Shown: piece after piece, positions 8,077-15,247 of the stretch
Numbering within the stretch: the first letter of the stretch is position 1
How the letters are laid out: the number at the start of each line of letters is the position of its first letter
Assembly (NCBI RefSeq): GCF_018403265.1
Contig: NZ_BOSI01000001.1
Location: 2,046,001-2,110,000 of the forward strand
DNA from: Paenibacillus sp. J31TS4
GTDB taxonomy: Bacteria; Bacillota; Bacilli; Paenibacillales; NBRC-103111
DNA length: 64,000 bases
Direction of reading: 5' to 3'
Notes under the pieces: model-generated
Databases searched by the model: none
Seen by the model: only the letters and a program-made list of their open reading frames with translations
What the model was told of the DNA's origin: nothing
Program-made: the position numbers and the translations under genes

Positions 8077-8961
8077 CTACACCTCGACCTCCTTTCGCTT
8101 CGTGATCGTCACCTGAATGAGCGATACGGCGGCGACGACGAGGAAGAAGATAAGCGCCTTCGCGGTGCCGAGACCGAGCCGGTTGTTGCGGAACGCCTCC
8201 TGGTAGATGTTCAGCGCGACCGATTCGGTCGAGCCATACGGTCCCCCCTGGGTGAGCGACAGGTTGAGGTCGAACATTTTGAACGCCCATGAGATCGCCA
8301 GAAACAAGCAAACGGTTACAGACGGCATGACAAGCGGCAGCGTAATGTTGCGAAGCATCTGCCAGCGGCTCGCGCCGTCGATCGTCGCCGCCTCCGTCAG
8401 CTCCTTCGGAATATTGATCAATCCGGCTATGTAAATAATCATCAGATAGCCGGCCCCCTGCCAGACGCTGACGATGATAAGCGCCCAGAAGGCTGTCGTT
8501 TCGTCCCCCAGCCACGGCAGCTCGAAGAATCCGAGCCCCGTTTTTTCACCGATGGTGGAGAAGCCTTTGACAAAGATAAACTGCCAAATGAAACCAAGCA
8601 GCAGGCCGCCGATGACGTTGGGCATAAAGAAGACGGTGCGCAGCACGTTCCGCGTCTTCAGTCCTTGTGTGAGAAGCAGGGCCAGCACGAAGCCAAGCAG
8701 GTTCGTGAAGATGACCATCGTAACCGTGAAGCGGATCGTAAACCAGAACGATCTCCGAAACCCGCCATCCTCGGTCAGGATGTACTTGAAGTTGCTGATG
8801 CCCGCCCATTTTACGTCCTGAGACACGCCGTTCCATTCGGTGAACGAATAGTAAATGCTCAGGAGGAACGGGACGACGACCACGACAGCGAAGAAGAGCA
8901 GCGCCGGTCCGGTGAACACCCACTGCAGCGCCCAATTGCCGAGTCTCGTTTTTCCGTTCAT
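8077..8961 (-). CDS. Carbohydrate ABC transporter permease (MalF type)
   Basis: First gene of the three-gene sugar importer, 294 residues. One long N-terminal helix, then five more; the periplasmic FTEWNGVSQDVKWAGISNF segment is characteristic of CUT1 MalF/LacF-like subunits. The EAA loop is ELTEAATIDGASRWQMLRNI. Its start is preceded by an AGGGAGGG site. The 5' region, shared with the divergently oriented small gene, contains a CATTG-CGAT-CAATG dyad that could be an operator, but no clear promoter for this strand could be placed. Confidence 0.93.
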   Translation of the reverse strand: MNGKTRLGNWALQWVFTGPALLFFAVVVVVPFLLSIYYSFTEWNGVSQDVKWAGISNFKYILTEDGGFRRSFWFTIRFTVTMVIFTNLLGFVLALLLTQGLKTRNVLRTVFFMPNVIGGLLLGFIWQFIFVKGFSTIGEKTGLGFFELPWLGDETTAFWALIIVSVWQGAGYLMIIYIAGLINIPKELTEAATIDGASRWQMLRNITLPLVMPSVTVCLFLAISWAFKMFDLNLSLTQGGPYGSTESVALNIYQEAFRNNRLGLGTAKALIFFLVVAAVSLIQVTITKRKEVEV

Positions 8962-9106
8962 CGGATCCCTCCTTGTCCAATAGTTCTAGTGCGGGGCGCG
9001 GGGTGGTTACCCTGCTTCTTACCCCAAAAGGACAGGGAGCTAAACGCCCATTCGGCATTGATCGCAATGTTTGCAACTATGGATTTCTAATTGCGGCGTC
9101 TTGGGG

Positions 9107-9112
9107 TATAAT
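9107..9112 (+). promoter_or_regulatory. -10 element of the small membrane-protein gene
   Basis: A consensus TATAAT lies 61 bases before the small reading frame. A matching -35 at 17 bases is weak (TTTCTA), so only the -10 is called. Confidence 0.4.
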
Positions 9113-9173
9113 AGAAGTTGGAGTACCAAACATCGACATTGTTCGGAGATGACTGTTACGGGGGGTGCCTCTC

Positions 9174-9272
9174 TTGTCTATGACTTTTTGGATCAGTATG
9201 CTTGTCTTCATCCTGTTCATCGTGGCGATCCTGACTGCGGCGTACAACGACGATAAGACGGGCGGCCTGTAA
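9174..9272 (+). CDS. 32-residue single-pass membrane protein, unknown function
   Basis: Short open frame with a TTG start six bases after GGGGGGTG; an in-frame ATG two codons later is the alternative. It reads MSMTFWISMLVFILFIVAIL and then TAAYNDDKTGGL: one transmembrane helix and a short charged tail. The 5' TATAAT, strong ribosome site and perfect terminator 11 bases after the stop make it look like a real gene unit. It stands alone between the divergent sugar operon and the abrB-like gene. I do not recognise a family. It is too short for many gene callers and likely under-annotated. Confidence 0.6.
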   Translation: MSMTFWISMLVFILFIVAILTAAYNDDKTGGL

Positions 9273-9283
9273 GCGCGCACGAC

Positions 9284-9321
9284 AAAAAAGCATCCGTCCC
9301 GCGAGGGACGGATGCTTTTTT
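9284..9321. terminator. Bidirectional terminator
   Basis: A perfect 11-bp stem GCATCCGTCCC-GCGA-GGGACGGATGC is flanked by A6 on the left and T6 on the right, so it can end the small plus-strand gene and the minus-strand abrB-like gene alike. Confidence 0.93.
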
Positions 9322-9457
9322 AATAAGCGCCGGACGCGGCGCGAGTATGTTGACGAGGGTGGCCGAATAAGCGCCGCCCGCGGAGATGGCAAGGGCGGTC
9401 GGCGTCGCTCGCCGCCTCCCGCGGGAAGCGGCCGGACGCATGTGCGGGCGGCCCGTG

Positions 9458-9697
9458 TTACCTGGTGACGGCCCTCATGCATGCCGCACAGATGTGTTTT
9501 TCCTTGAATTCCATGACGTCCTCGAGTGTGGAGCAAAAGACGCAGCGCGGGCGGTACCTCTCCAGGATGATTTGATCCCCCTGCACGAGAATCTCGACAG
9601 AGTCTCCCTCGTTCATTTTGAACCGGCTGCGGAGCGATTTGGGCAGGACGATCCGGCCCAGTTGGTCCACCTTCCGTACAATTCCTGCTGGCTTCAC
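9458..9697 (-). CDS. AbrB/SpoVT-family transition-state regulator with cysteine knuckle
   Basis: DNA-binding protein of 79 residues. Residues 1-48 form the swapped-hairpin AbrB fold: KVDQLGRIVLPKSLRSRF and GDSVEILVQGDQIILERY match AbrB/Abh. The tail has CVFC and CAAC motifs about 15 residues apart, which could bind one metal or disulfide-link subunits; classical AbrB lacks such a four-cysteine tail. The GTG start is chosen because AGGGGAA lies eight bases upstream and homologues begin MKPAG; the open frame extends 37 codons further but without a ribosome site. AbrB relatives act as tetrameric repressors of stationary-phase genes. It stands as a single-gene unit. Confidence 0.88.
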   Translation of the reverse strand: MKPAGIVRKVDQLGRIVLPKSLRSRFKMNEGDSVEILVQGDQIILERYRPRCVFCSTLEDVMEFKEKHICAACMRAVTR

Positions 9698-9878
9698 CTT
9701 GATAATTCCCCTTTCGATATCGAGATAGTAGTCCATATAGGGGCCCCAGGCTGCATTCCGAATGCGAATGGAAGCCTTATTCTCTGCTGTTGCTATAGCA
9801 GCTAACAAAAGATGTGGCTGCTATCCAATAGCCATTCGAAAACGACCCCTCTTTTTGGTCCGTATGCGCTCTCAATAC

Positions 9879-9911
9879 GAATAAAATAAGCCCTCCGGGC
9901 GTGGACACCCG
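9879..9911 (-). terminator. Probable trmL terminator
   Basis: On the minus strand CGGGTGT-CC-ACGCCCG (one G-T pair) is followed by GAGGGC and TTATTTTATT. The T-rich run is interrupted and separated from the stem, so confidence is modest. Confidence 0.4.
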
Positions 9912-9962
9912 AAGAGCTGGGGAGGCTGGCCGTCCGGGGCCAAAAGCGGGCCGAGCCGCCTG

Positions 9963-10427
9963 TCAGGTCAAGCCGGAGAAGCCGGTTTGGCGCAGCGCCT
10001 CGTACAGGACGATCGCCGCGGAATTGCTGAGGTTCAGGGAACGGACGTCGCCGCTGATCGGAATCCGGATGCAGGTATCCGGGTGGGCGGCGAGGATATC
10101 CGGAGAGAGCCCTTTGGTCTCCTTGCCGAAGACGAGGAAGTCCCCGTCGCGGAACTCGATGTCGGCATAAGACCGCGAAGCCTTGGTCGTCGCGCAGAAG
10201 AAACGGCCGTCCGGATACTTGTCCTTGACCTCCTGGAACGAGTCATGGTACTCCAGCTTGACGGCATGCCAATAATCGAGACCCGCCCGCTTCAGCGTCT
10301 TGTCGTCCGTCCGGAAGCCGAGCGGCCGCACCAGATGCAGATGCGTGCCCGTGGCGGCGCAGGTACGCGAGATATTCCCGGTGTTGGCCGGAATTTCCGG
10401 CTCCACCAGCACAATGTGAAAAGCCAT
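9963..10427 (-). CDS. trmL: tRNA (cytidine(34)-2'-O)-methyltransferase
   Basis: SPOUT-class methyltransferase of 154 residues that methylates the ribose of the wobble base in certain leucine tRNAs using S-adenosylmethionine. The family features are complete: N-terminal HIVLVEPEIPANTGNISRTC, the central DFLVFGKETKGLS and the C-terminal knot IPISGDVRSLNLSNSAAIVL. The length equals TrmL (CspR in Bacillus). The ATG has GAGGTGAA eight bases upstream. It is a single-gene unit diverging from the response regulator; both promoters share the 150-base gap. Confidence 0.96.
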   Translation of the reverse strand: MAFHIVLVEPEIPANTGNISRTCAATGTHLHLVRPLGFRTDDKTLKRAGLDYWHAVKLEYHDSFQEVKDKYPDGRFFCATTKASRSYADIEFRDGDFLVFGKETKGLSPDILAAHPDTCIRIPISGDVRSLNLSNSAAIVLYEALRQTGFSGLT

Positions 10428-10455
10428 GTTGTCGGTTCACCTCACAATCCCTCCT

Positions 10456-10461
10456 ATTATA
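10456..10461 (-). promoter_or_regulatory. trmL promoter -10
   Basis: Minus-strand TATAAT 29 bases before the trmL start, with TTTGCG 16 bases upstream as a weak -35. Confidence 0.55.
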
Positions 10462-10496
10462 CCGCAAAACCGCTTGGCGCAAATGTTTACACTCGG

Positions 10497-10511
10497 TTAA
10501 CGAAGCGTTAA
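10497..10511. promoter_or_regulatory. Palindrome upstream of the orphan response regulator
   Basis: TTAACG-AAG-CGTTAA is a perfect dyad about 30 bases upstream of a GATAAT hexamer preceding the regulator gene. It could be an autoregulatory site. Confidence 0.35.
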
Positions 10512-10575
10512 TCCGCGGATGATCTCCGCTTGGGATAATGGGGACAACTAAAGCGGTAAAGGAGTGGATCGCGCG

Positions 10576-11295
10576 ATGAAACACAAAATTCTGGTGGTGG
10601 ATGACGAGCCGTCCATCTCTCTCCTCCTCGACTTCAACCTGAAGCAGGCCGGCTATGAGGTCCGCTGCGTATCCGACGGCGAGGCGGTGTTCGGGGAGCT
10701 GCGTACCTTCCGCCCCGATCTGATCGTGCTCGATTTGATGCTCCCCAAGATGGACGGCCTGCAGGTGTGCCGCAAGCTCCGCGGTGAGGGCAACCAGGTG
10801 CCGATCATCATGCTGACCGCCATGCAGGACCTGTCGGACAAGATAGCGGGTCTCGATAATGGCGCCGACGATTACATGGTGAAGCCGTTCAGCCCGCAGG
10901 AGCTCGTGGCGCGCATCCAGGTGATCTTCCGCCGGCTGCGGAGCCTGCCGCCCGAAGGGGAGCAGCAGCCTCTGCAGTTCGGCGAGATCCGCCTCTGTCC
11001 GGTGCGCCGGGAAGTGACAGTCCGGGAGCGGCCGATCGAGCTGACGCCCAAGGAATACGAGCTGCTCTTGTTCCTGTGCCGGCACAGCGGCAAGGCGCTG
11101 AGCCGCCAGCAGCTGCTCCAGGGCGTCTGGGACTACCATTTTCTCGGGGATACGCGCATCGTCGACGTGCACATCAGTCACCTGCGGGACAAGATTGAGC
11201 GCAACGCCCGCTCCCCCGAATACATCAAGACGATCCGCAACGTCGGCTACAAGCTGAGCGAGCCCGCTGCCCATCCTGCCCAGGCGGCCCGGTAA
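10576..11295 (+). CDS. OmpR/PhoB-family response regulator (orphan)
   Basis: Two-domain response regulator of 239 residues. The receiver domain has the acidic pair D9/D10, the phosphoacceptor D53 in IVLDLMLPKMDG, and KPFSPQELVARI around the conserved Lys. The C-terminal winged helix includes IELTPKEYELLLFLCRHSGK and a terminal VGYKLS. The ATG at 10576 with AAAGGAG 11 bases upstream is chosen over a GTG at 10564. No histidine kinase adjoins it: trmL diverges upstream and the proS T-box follows, so its partner kinase must be encoded elsewhere. Confidence 0.93.
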   Translation: MKHKILVVDDEPSISLLLDFNLKQAGYEVRCVSDGEAVFGELRTFRPDLIVLDLMLPKMDGLQVCRKLRGEGNQVPIIMLTAMQDLSDKIAGLDNGADDYMVKPFSPQELVARIQVIFRRLRSLPPEGEQQPLQFGEIRLCPVRREVTVRERPIELTPKEYELLLFLCRHSGKALSRQQLLQGVWDYHFLGDTRIVDVHISHLRDKIERNARSPEYIKTIRNVGYKLSEPAAHPAQAAR

Positions 11296-11329
11296 GTGGG
11301 GGCGAGTCTCCTCCCCTCCCTTCTTCCTC

Positions 11330-11358
11330 TTGACCGGGCAGGAAAAATCTAGTAAGGT
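11330..11358 (+). promoter_or_regulatory. proS promoter
   Basis: TTGACC and TAAGGT separated by 17 bases, immediately upstream of the T-box leader. Confidence 0.55.
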
Positions 11359-11361
11359 AGG

Positions 11362-11636
11362 GACCAATCGAATGAGCGGCATCAGCTGCGACCAAGGTCC
11401 CCCCGCCCCACCGGGCGCCCAGAGAGAGAATCCGAGGCTGCGAGATTCTTCGATCCGGCGGCGGGGGTCCCGCCTTGCGAGCTGCTGCGGGCATTCCGGT
11501 GCGCCCGCGCCGGAGCAACCGCAGCCGGGCCACCGGCCCGTTATCTCAAGCAAGGACCGGACCGGGCTGCGCCTGCGAGCCGGTCGAATTAGGGTGGTAC
11601 CACGAACGCATTCGTCCCTGACGAATGCGTTTTTTT
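11362..11636 (+). promoter_or_regulatory. T-box riboswitch of proS (tRNA-Pro)
   Basis: The leader has the conserved antiterminator sequence AGGGTGGTACCACG (11591-11604) followed at once by a terminator stem AACGCATTCGT/ACGAATGCGT and T7. Stem I shows the AGAGAGAG segment at 11421. Eighteen bases after the paired ATTCTT strand lies CCC (11469-11471), a proline codon, at exactly the offset where the thrS leader of this window has ACC; this identifies it as the likely specifier. Uncharged tRNA-Pro should stabilise the antiterminator and allow proS transcription. Confidence 0.92.
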
Positions 11637-11700
11637 GCGTTCCATCCGGCATTCGGCAGCCGCCGCCATTCACAAGAAGATCATCAAGGAGGGTATCGAC

Positions 11701-13422
11701 ATGCGCCAGCAGCATATGCTCATCCCCACGCTGCGGGACGACCCGGCGGAGGCGGAAGCGATCAGCCACCGGCTGCTCCTGCGGGCAGGCTACATCCGGC
11801 AGCTCGCCGCCGGCATTTATACGTACCTGCCCCTCGGGCTGCGCGTTATGAAGAAGATTGAGGCCATCATCCGGGAGGAAATGGAGGCCATCGGAGCCCA
11901 GGAGCTGCTGATGCCGGCCATGCAGCCGGCCGAGCTCTGGGAGACGTCGGGGCGTTACGGCATCTATGGCCCCGAGCTGATCCGGCTCAAGGACCGGCAC
12001 GGCCGCGCGTTCGCGCTCGGGCCGACCCACGAGGAGGTGGTGACGACGCTCGTCGCGGCCGAGATTCATTCGCACCGCAAGCTGCCGCTCACCGTCTACC
12101 AGATCCAGACCAAATTCCGCGACGAACGGCGGCCCCGGTTCGGGCTTATGCGCGGCCGTGAATTCGTCATGAAGGACGCGTATTCGTTCGATCCGGATTG
12201 GGAGGGGCTGGACCGCACCTACCGGGCTATGGAGGAAGCGTATCACAGGATCTTCTCCCGATGCGGACTCGACTACCGGGCGGTGGAAGCCGATTCGGGC
12301 GCGATCGGGGGCGAGGGCGGCAGTCATGAGTTCATGGCGCTTGCAGAGTCCGGCGAAGATACGATTGTCAGCTGCGCCGCCTGCTCGTACGCCGCCAATC
12401 TGGAGAAGGCCGAGGCTGCCTCGCCGGAGGCAGCAGACGCGAACGGCTTCCAGCAGACGGACGCCCCCTCGCATGCTGCGACACCTCCAGAGCGGCTGCA
12501 TACGCCTGGCATGCGCACGATCGCGGAGCTGACGGAGCAGCTGGGCCTCTCGCCCCGCCAGCTGGTCAAGACGCTGATCTACGTGGCGGACGGCCGGCCC
12601 GTCGCTCTGCTCGTGCGCGGCGACCGGGAAGCGAACGAGGTCAAGCTCGCCCGGCAGCTCGGCTGCGAGTCGCTTGAGCTCGCGGACGCCGAAACGACCC
12701 GGCAGGTGACCGGGGCTCCCGTCGGCTTTGCCGGGCCCGTCGGGCTGACGATCCCGATTCTCGCCGACCTCGAAGCCGCCGCGATGGCCGAGGCGGTCAC
12801 GGGCGCGAACGAGGCCGACTATCACCTGAGCGGCGTACGGCCCGGCGTTCACTTCGCGCTGGAAGCGGTCGGCGACTTCCGGAATGCGGGCGAGAGCGAT
12901 CCGTGCCCCCGCTGCGGGGGCCGGCTGGTCTTCCGCCGGGGCATCGAGATGGGCCACGTCTTCAAGCTCGGGACCAAGTACAGCCGGGCGCTCGGGGCTC
13001 TCTACACCGACGAGGACGGCCGGCGCCGCGAGATGATCATGGGCTGCTACGGCATCGGCGTCTCCCGGCTGCTCGCTGCGATCGCCGAGCAGCATGCCGG
13101 CGAATCCGGCCTCCGCTGGCCGGCCGCGGTCGCGCCGTTCCGCGTCCACCTGCTCGTCGTCGCCCCGCGTGACGAGACGCAGCGCGCCGCGGCCGATCAG
13201 CTGTATGGCCGGCTGCTCGCGCTCGGCCTGGATGTGCTGCTGGACGACCGCGAGGAGCGGCCCGGCGTCAAGTTCAAGGACGCCGACCTGATCGGGCTGC
13301 CCGTGCGCATCGTCATAGGGCGCGGTGCGGCGGACGGCCTCGTCGAATGGCGGACGAGCGGCGAGCCGGAGGCGGAGACGATTCCGCTTCCGGAAGCGCT
13401 GGAGCGGGCGGCGAGGCTGTGA
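11701..13422 (+). CDS. proS: Prolyl-tRNA synthetase, bacterial type with editing domain
   Basis: Class II synthetase of 573 residues charging tRNA-Pro. Motif 2 region FRDERRPRFGLMRGREFVMK, the preceding GPTHEEVVTTL, and motif 3 GIGVSRLLAAIAEQ are intact. Between motifs 2 and 3 lies the INS/YbaK-like editing domain that hydrolyses mischarged Ala-tRNA-Pro, recognisable from the LSPRQLVKTLIYVADGRPVA and GPVGL segments. The C-terminal anticodon-binding domain follows. The start has AAGGAGGG seven bases upstream, 65 bases after the T-box terminator. The length is normal for bacterial ProRS. It is a single-gene unit controlled by the T-box. Confidence 0.97.
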   Translation: MRQQHMLIPTLRDDPAEAEAISHRLLLRAGYIRQLAAGIYTYLPLGLRVMKKIEAIIREEMEAIGAQELLMPAMQPAELWETSGRYGIYGPELIRLKDRHGRAFALGPTHEEVVTTLVAAEIHSHRKLPLTVYQIQTKFRDERRPRFGLMRGREFVMKDAYSFDPDWEGLDRTYRAMEEAYHRIFSRCGLDYRAVEADSGAIGGEGGSHEFMALAESGEDTIVSCAACSYAANLEKAEAASPEAADANGFQQTDAPSHAATPPERLHTPGMRTIAELTEQLGLSPRQLVKTLIYVADGRPVALLVRGDREANEVKLARQLGCESLELADAETTRQVTGAPVGFAGPVGLTIPILADLEAAAMAEAVTGANEADYHLSGVRPGVHFALEAVGDFRNAGESDPCPRCGGRLVFRRGIEMGHVFKLGTKYSRALGALYTDEDGRRREMIMGCYGIGVSRLLAAIAEQHAGESGLRWPAAVAPFRVHLLVVAPRDETQRAAADQLYGRLLALGLDVLLDDREERPGVKFKDADLIGLPVRIVIGRGAADGLVEWRTSGEPEAETIPLPEALERAARL

Positions 13423-13595
13423 GCCTCCCGGCCGAGGCGGAGCGGGGGCTACCTTTTTGCGGCCGGTTTCGGTAGGATAATACGAGAACGCTTTGCCTCC
13501 GCCCCTTCCGGACCGTCTCAAGCCTGGAGACACCTCTTGAAGCGGCAGGCGGCAGGACGACGACTATGCAAGGAAGCAAGGGAGAATCGCCGCCT

Positions 13596-14969
13596 ATGGC
13601 CAAGACTGACCGCAAAACTTTCCAAAGCCGATCCAACGAGCTGCTCACGACCGTACGCGGCCAAATCGCGCGGGGCGATTACAAGCCGGGCGAGTTTCTC
13701 CCCGCGGAGACGGCTCTCGCGGCGGAATTCCAGCTGAGCAAGAACTCCGTCCGGCTCGTTCTGGAGAAGCTCGTGAACGAAGGACTCCTGCTCAAAATTC
13801 CGCGCGTCGGCAACCAGGTGACGGCCCCCTCGGCGCAGACCGTCATCCGCATCGGCCTCTATCCCTCGATGCAGGACGAGCTGCCGCTGGACCGGCTGCT
13901 GGAGAAGTTCCGTGAGAAGCATCCCCTCATCCGCGTAGAGACGATGACCCTCCCGTATGCGCATGCCGATCACATCCGGCAGCTGCTTGAGATGGGCGTC
14001 GTCGATGCCGCGACGATGAACTATACCGATTACCTCCATTTCAAGGAGGAGGGGATGCTCGGACTGCTCGAGCCGTTCACGCCCGAGTCCGACACCTATC
14101 CTTTCCTGACCTCCCTCTTCTCCGACGAAGAAGCGAGACTGCGCGTCAGGCCGCTTATTTTTTCGCCTGTCATCCTCTGCTACAACAAGGAGCATTTTGC
14201 GAGCCGCCGCGTTCTCGAGCCGGACGGGGGCTGGACCTGGCAGGATCTGCGCGGGGCGCTGAGCCGGCTAACCGGGCTGAACCGGTTCGGTCTCTATTTC
14301 CATCTGTCCTCGACGAACCGGTGGCCGCTGTTTCTCTTGCAGTGCGGCGCCCGGTTCGTTCGGGACCGGACGGGGGCCGTCGTTCCCGCCGGCGAGGGAA
14401 TGATGAGGGGCATCCGCTTCCTGAGGGAGCTGATGCACAAGGACGGATTGTTCCCACTCGCGATGTCGTTCACGTACCAGGACGCCGAGAAGCTGTTTCT
14501 CGAGCAAAAGGTTTCGGTCATCCTGACCACCTACTACCGGCTGAATCAGCTGGTCGGTGCCGGGTTTCCCTACGACATCGCGCAGGTCCCCCGGACGGAC
14601 AACCAGCGGACGCTGCTGCTTTCGACCGGCATCGCCGTAAGCGCCGCTTCCCGGAGCAAGGAAGCAGCCGTCCTCTTCTCCGATTTTCTCGTCTCCGAGG
14701 AGGCGCAGGCGTCCATCCGGCACCAGTCATTCAGCCTCCCCGCGAGCAAGTGGGTGACCGAGACGGTGGCGTGCGAGCTGCCCGACAAGCCGGCCCGGCT
14801 CGAGCTGCACCGCGAATTGATCCCGAACTATGCGACGCATCGCGATCTCCAGCTGACGATGCGGGAGGTGGAAGTGCTGGGCACCTGCCTGGAGCAATAC
14901 TTCTCCCGGTTTGTCGAGGACGACGGGCTCATCGCCCTATTCAATCACCAGCTGCTGCAGGAGGGTTAG
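13596..14969 (+). CDS. GntR-type DNA-binding domain fused to a family-1 solute-binding domain
   Basis: Predicted transcription regulator of 457 residues. The first 75 residues are a GntR winged helix (ARGDYKPGEFLPAETALAAE, then SKNSVRLVLEKLVNEGLL). The remainder resembles SBP_bac_1 binding proteins of sugar ABC importers, with YNKEHF, FLREL and FSDFLVSEEAQ typical of that fold, but there is no signal peptide or lipobox. It is therefore a cytoplasmic regulator whose effector domain derives from a sugar-binding protein, taking the place the LacI-type domain has in GntR/LacI hybrids. An ATG at 13566 is an alternative start; the chosen one has AAGGGAG upstream. The neighbouring secreted carbohydrate-binding protein is a plausible target. 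Confidence 0.85.
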   Translation: MAKTDRKTFQSRSNELLTTVRGQIARGDYKPGEFLPAETALAAEFQLSKNSVRLVLEKLVNEGLLLKIPRVGNQVTAPSAQTVIRIGLYPSMQDELPLDRLLEKFREKHPLIRVETMTLPYAHADHIRQLLEMGVVDAATMNYTDYLHFKEEGMLGLLEPFTPESDTYPFLTSLFSDEEARLRVRPLIFSPVILCYNKEHFASRRVLEPDGGWTWQDLRGALSRLTGLNRFGLYFHLSSTNRWPLFLLQCGARFVRDRTGAVVPAGEGMMRGIRFLRELMHKDGLFPLAMSFTYQDAEKLFLEQKVSVILTTYYRLNQLVGAGFPYDIAQVPRTDNQRTLLLSTGIAVSAASRSKEAAVLFSDFLVSEEAQASIRHQSFSLPASKWVTETVACELPDKPARLELHRELIPNYATHRDLQLTMREVEVLGTCLEQYFSRFVEDDGLIALFNHQLLQEG

Positions 14970-14984
14970 CCCTCCTGCTTTTTT
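14957..14984 (+). terminator. Terminator overlapping the stop codon of the fusion regulator
   Basis: GCAGGAGGG and CCCTCCTGC pair around a loop containing the TAG stop codon, followed by T6; the last codons are thus part of the terminator stem. Confidence 0.92.
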
Positions 14985-15074
14985 GTTCGGCACACTGGGA
15001 TGGGTGCCACCCTTAGCGCTTGAGGACACCTGAGCACAAGGGCAGGAATAAGAGAGAACGCTTCCAAATTCCGG

Positions 15075-15104
15075 TTGACGGACTTTTGGAGGCTGTGTTA
15101 GGAT
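15075..15104 (+). promoter_or_regulatory. Promoter of the giant secreted protein
   Basis: TTGACG and TAGGAT with an 18-base spacer and a TGT extended -10, about 140 bases before the start codon. Just upstream, at 15054-15063, is GAGAACGCTT, a decamer also found at 13484-13493 before the fusion regulator. Confidence 0.65.
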
Positions 15105-15247
15105 GACCTTGAAATATGAACTACATTTAGACCAGAAAGCGAAGAGGCTCTCTTTTCTTCGTGGTCCTTTTTGCATTGCTGAACCAGATAAGGACCTTAG
15201 CGGAGAAGAAGACCCCCACTCCACAAGAAATGAGGTCGAAAGTCGTC

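Noticed and set aside
9323-9457. Possible extra gene between the bidirectional terminator and the abrB-like gene
   Set aside because: Frames here are short, GC-driven and lack ribosome sites.
10243-13533. Open frame of 1096 codons antisense to proS and the response regulator
   Set aside because: It is the mirror of high-GC codons in two well-supported genes, has no ribosome site and shows Arg/Pro/Gly/His-rich composition without domains.
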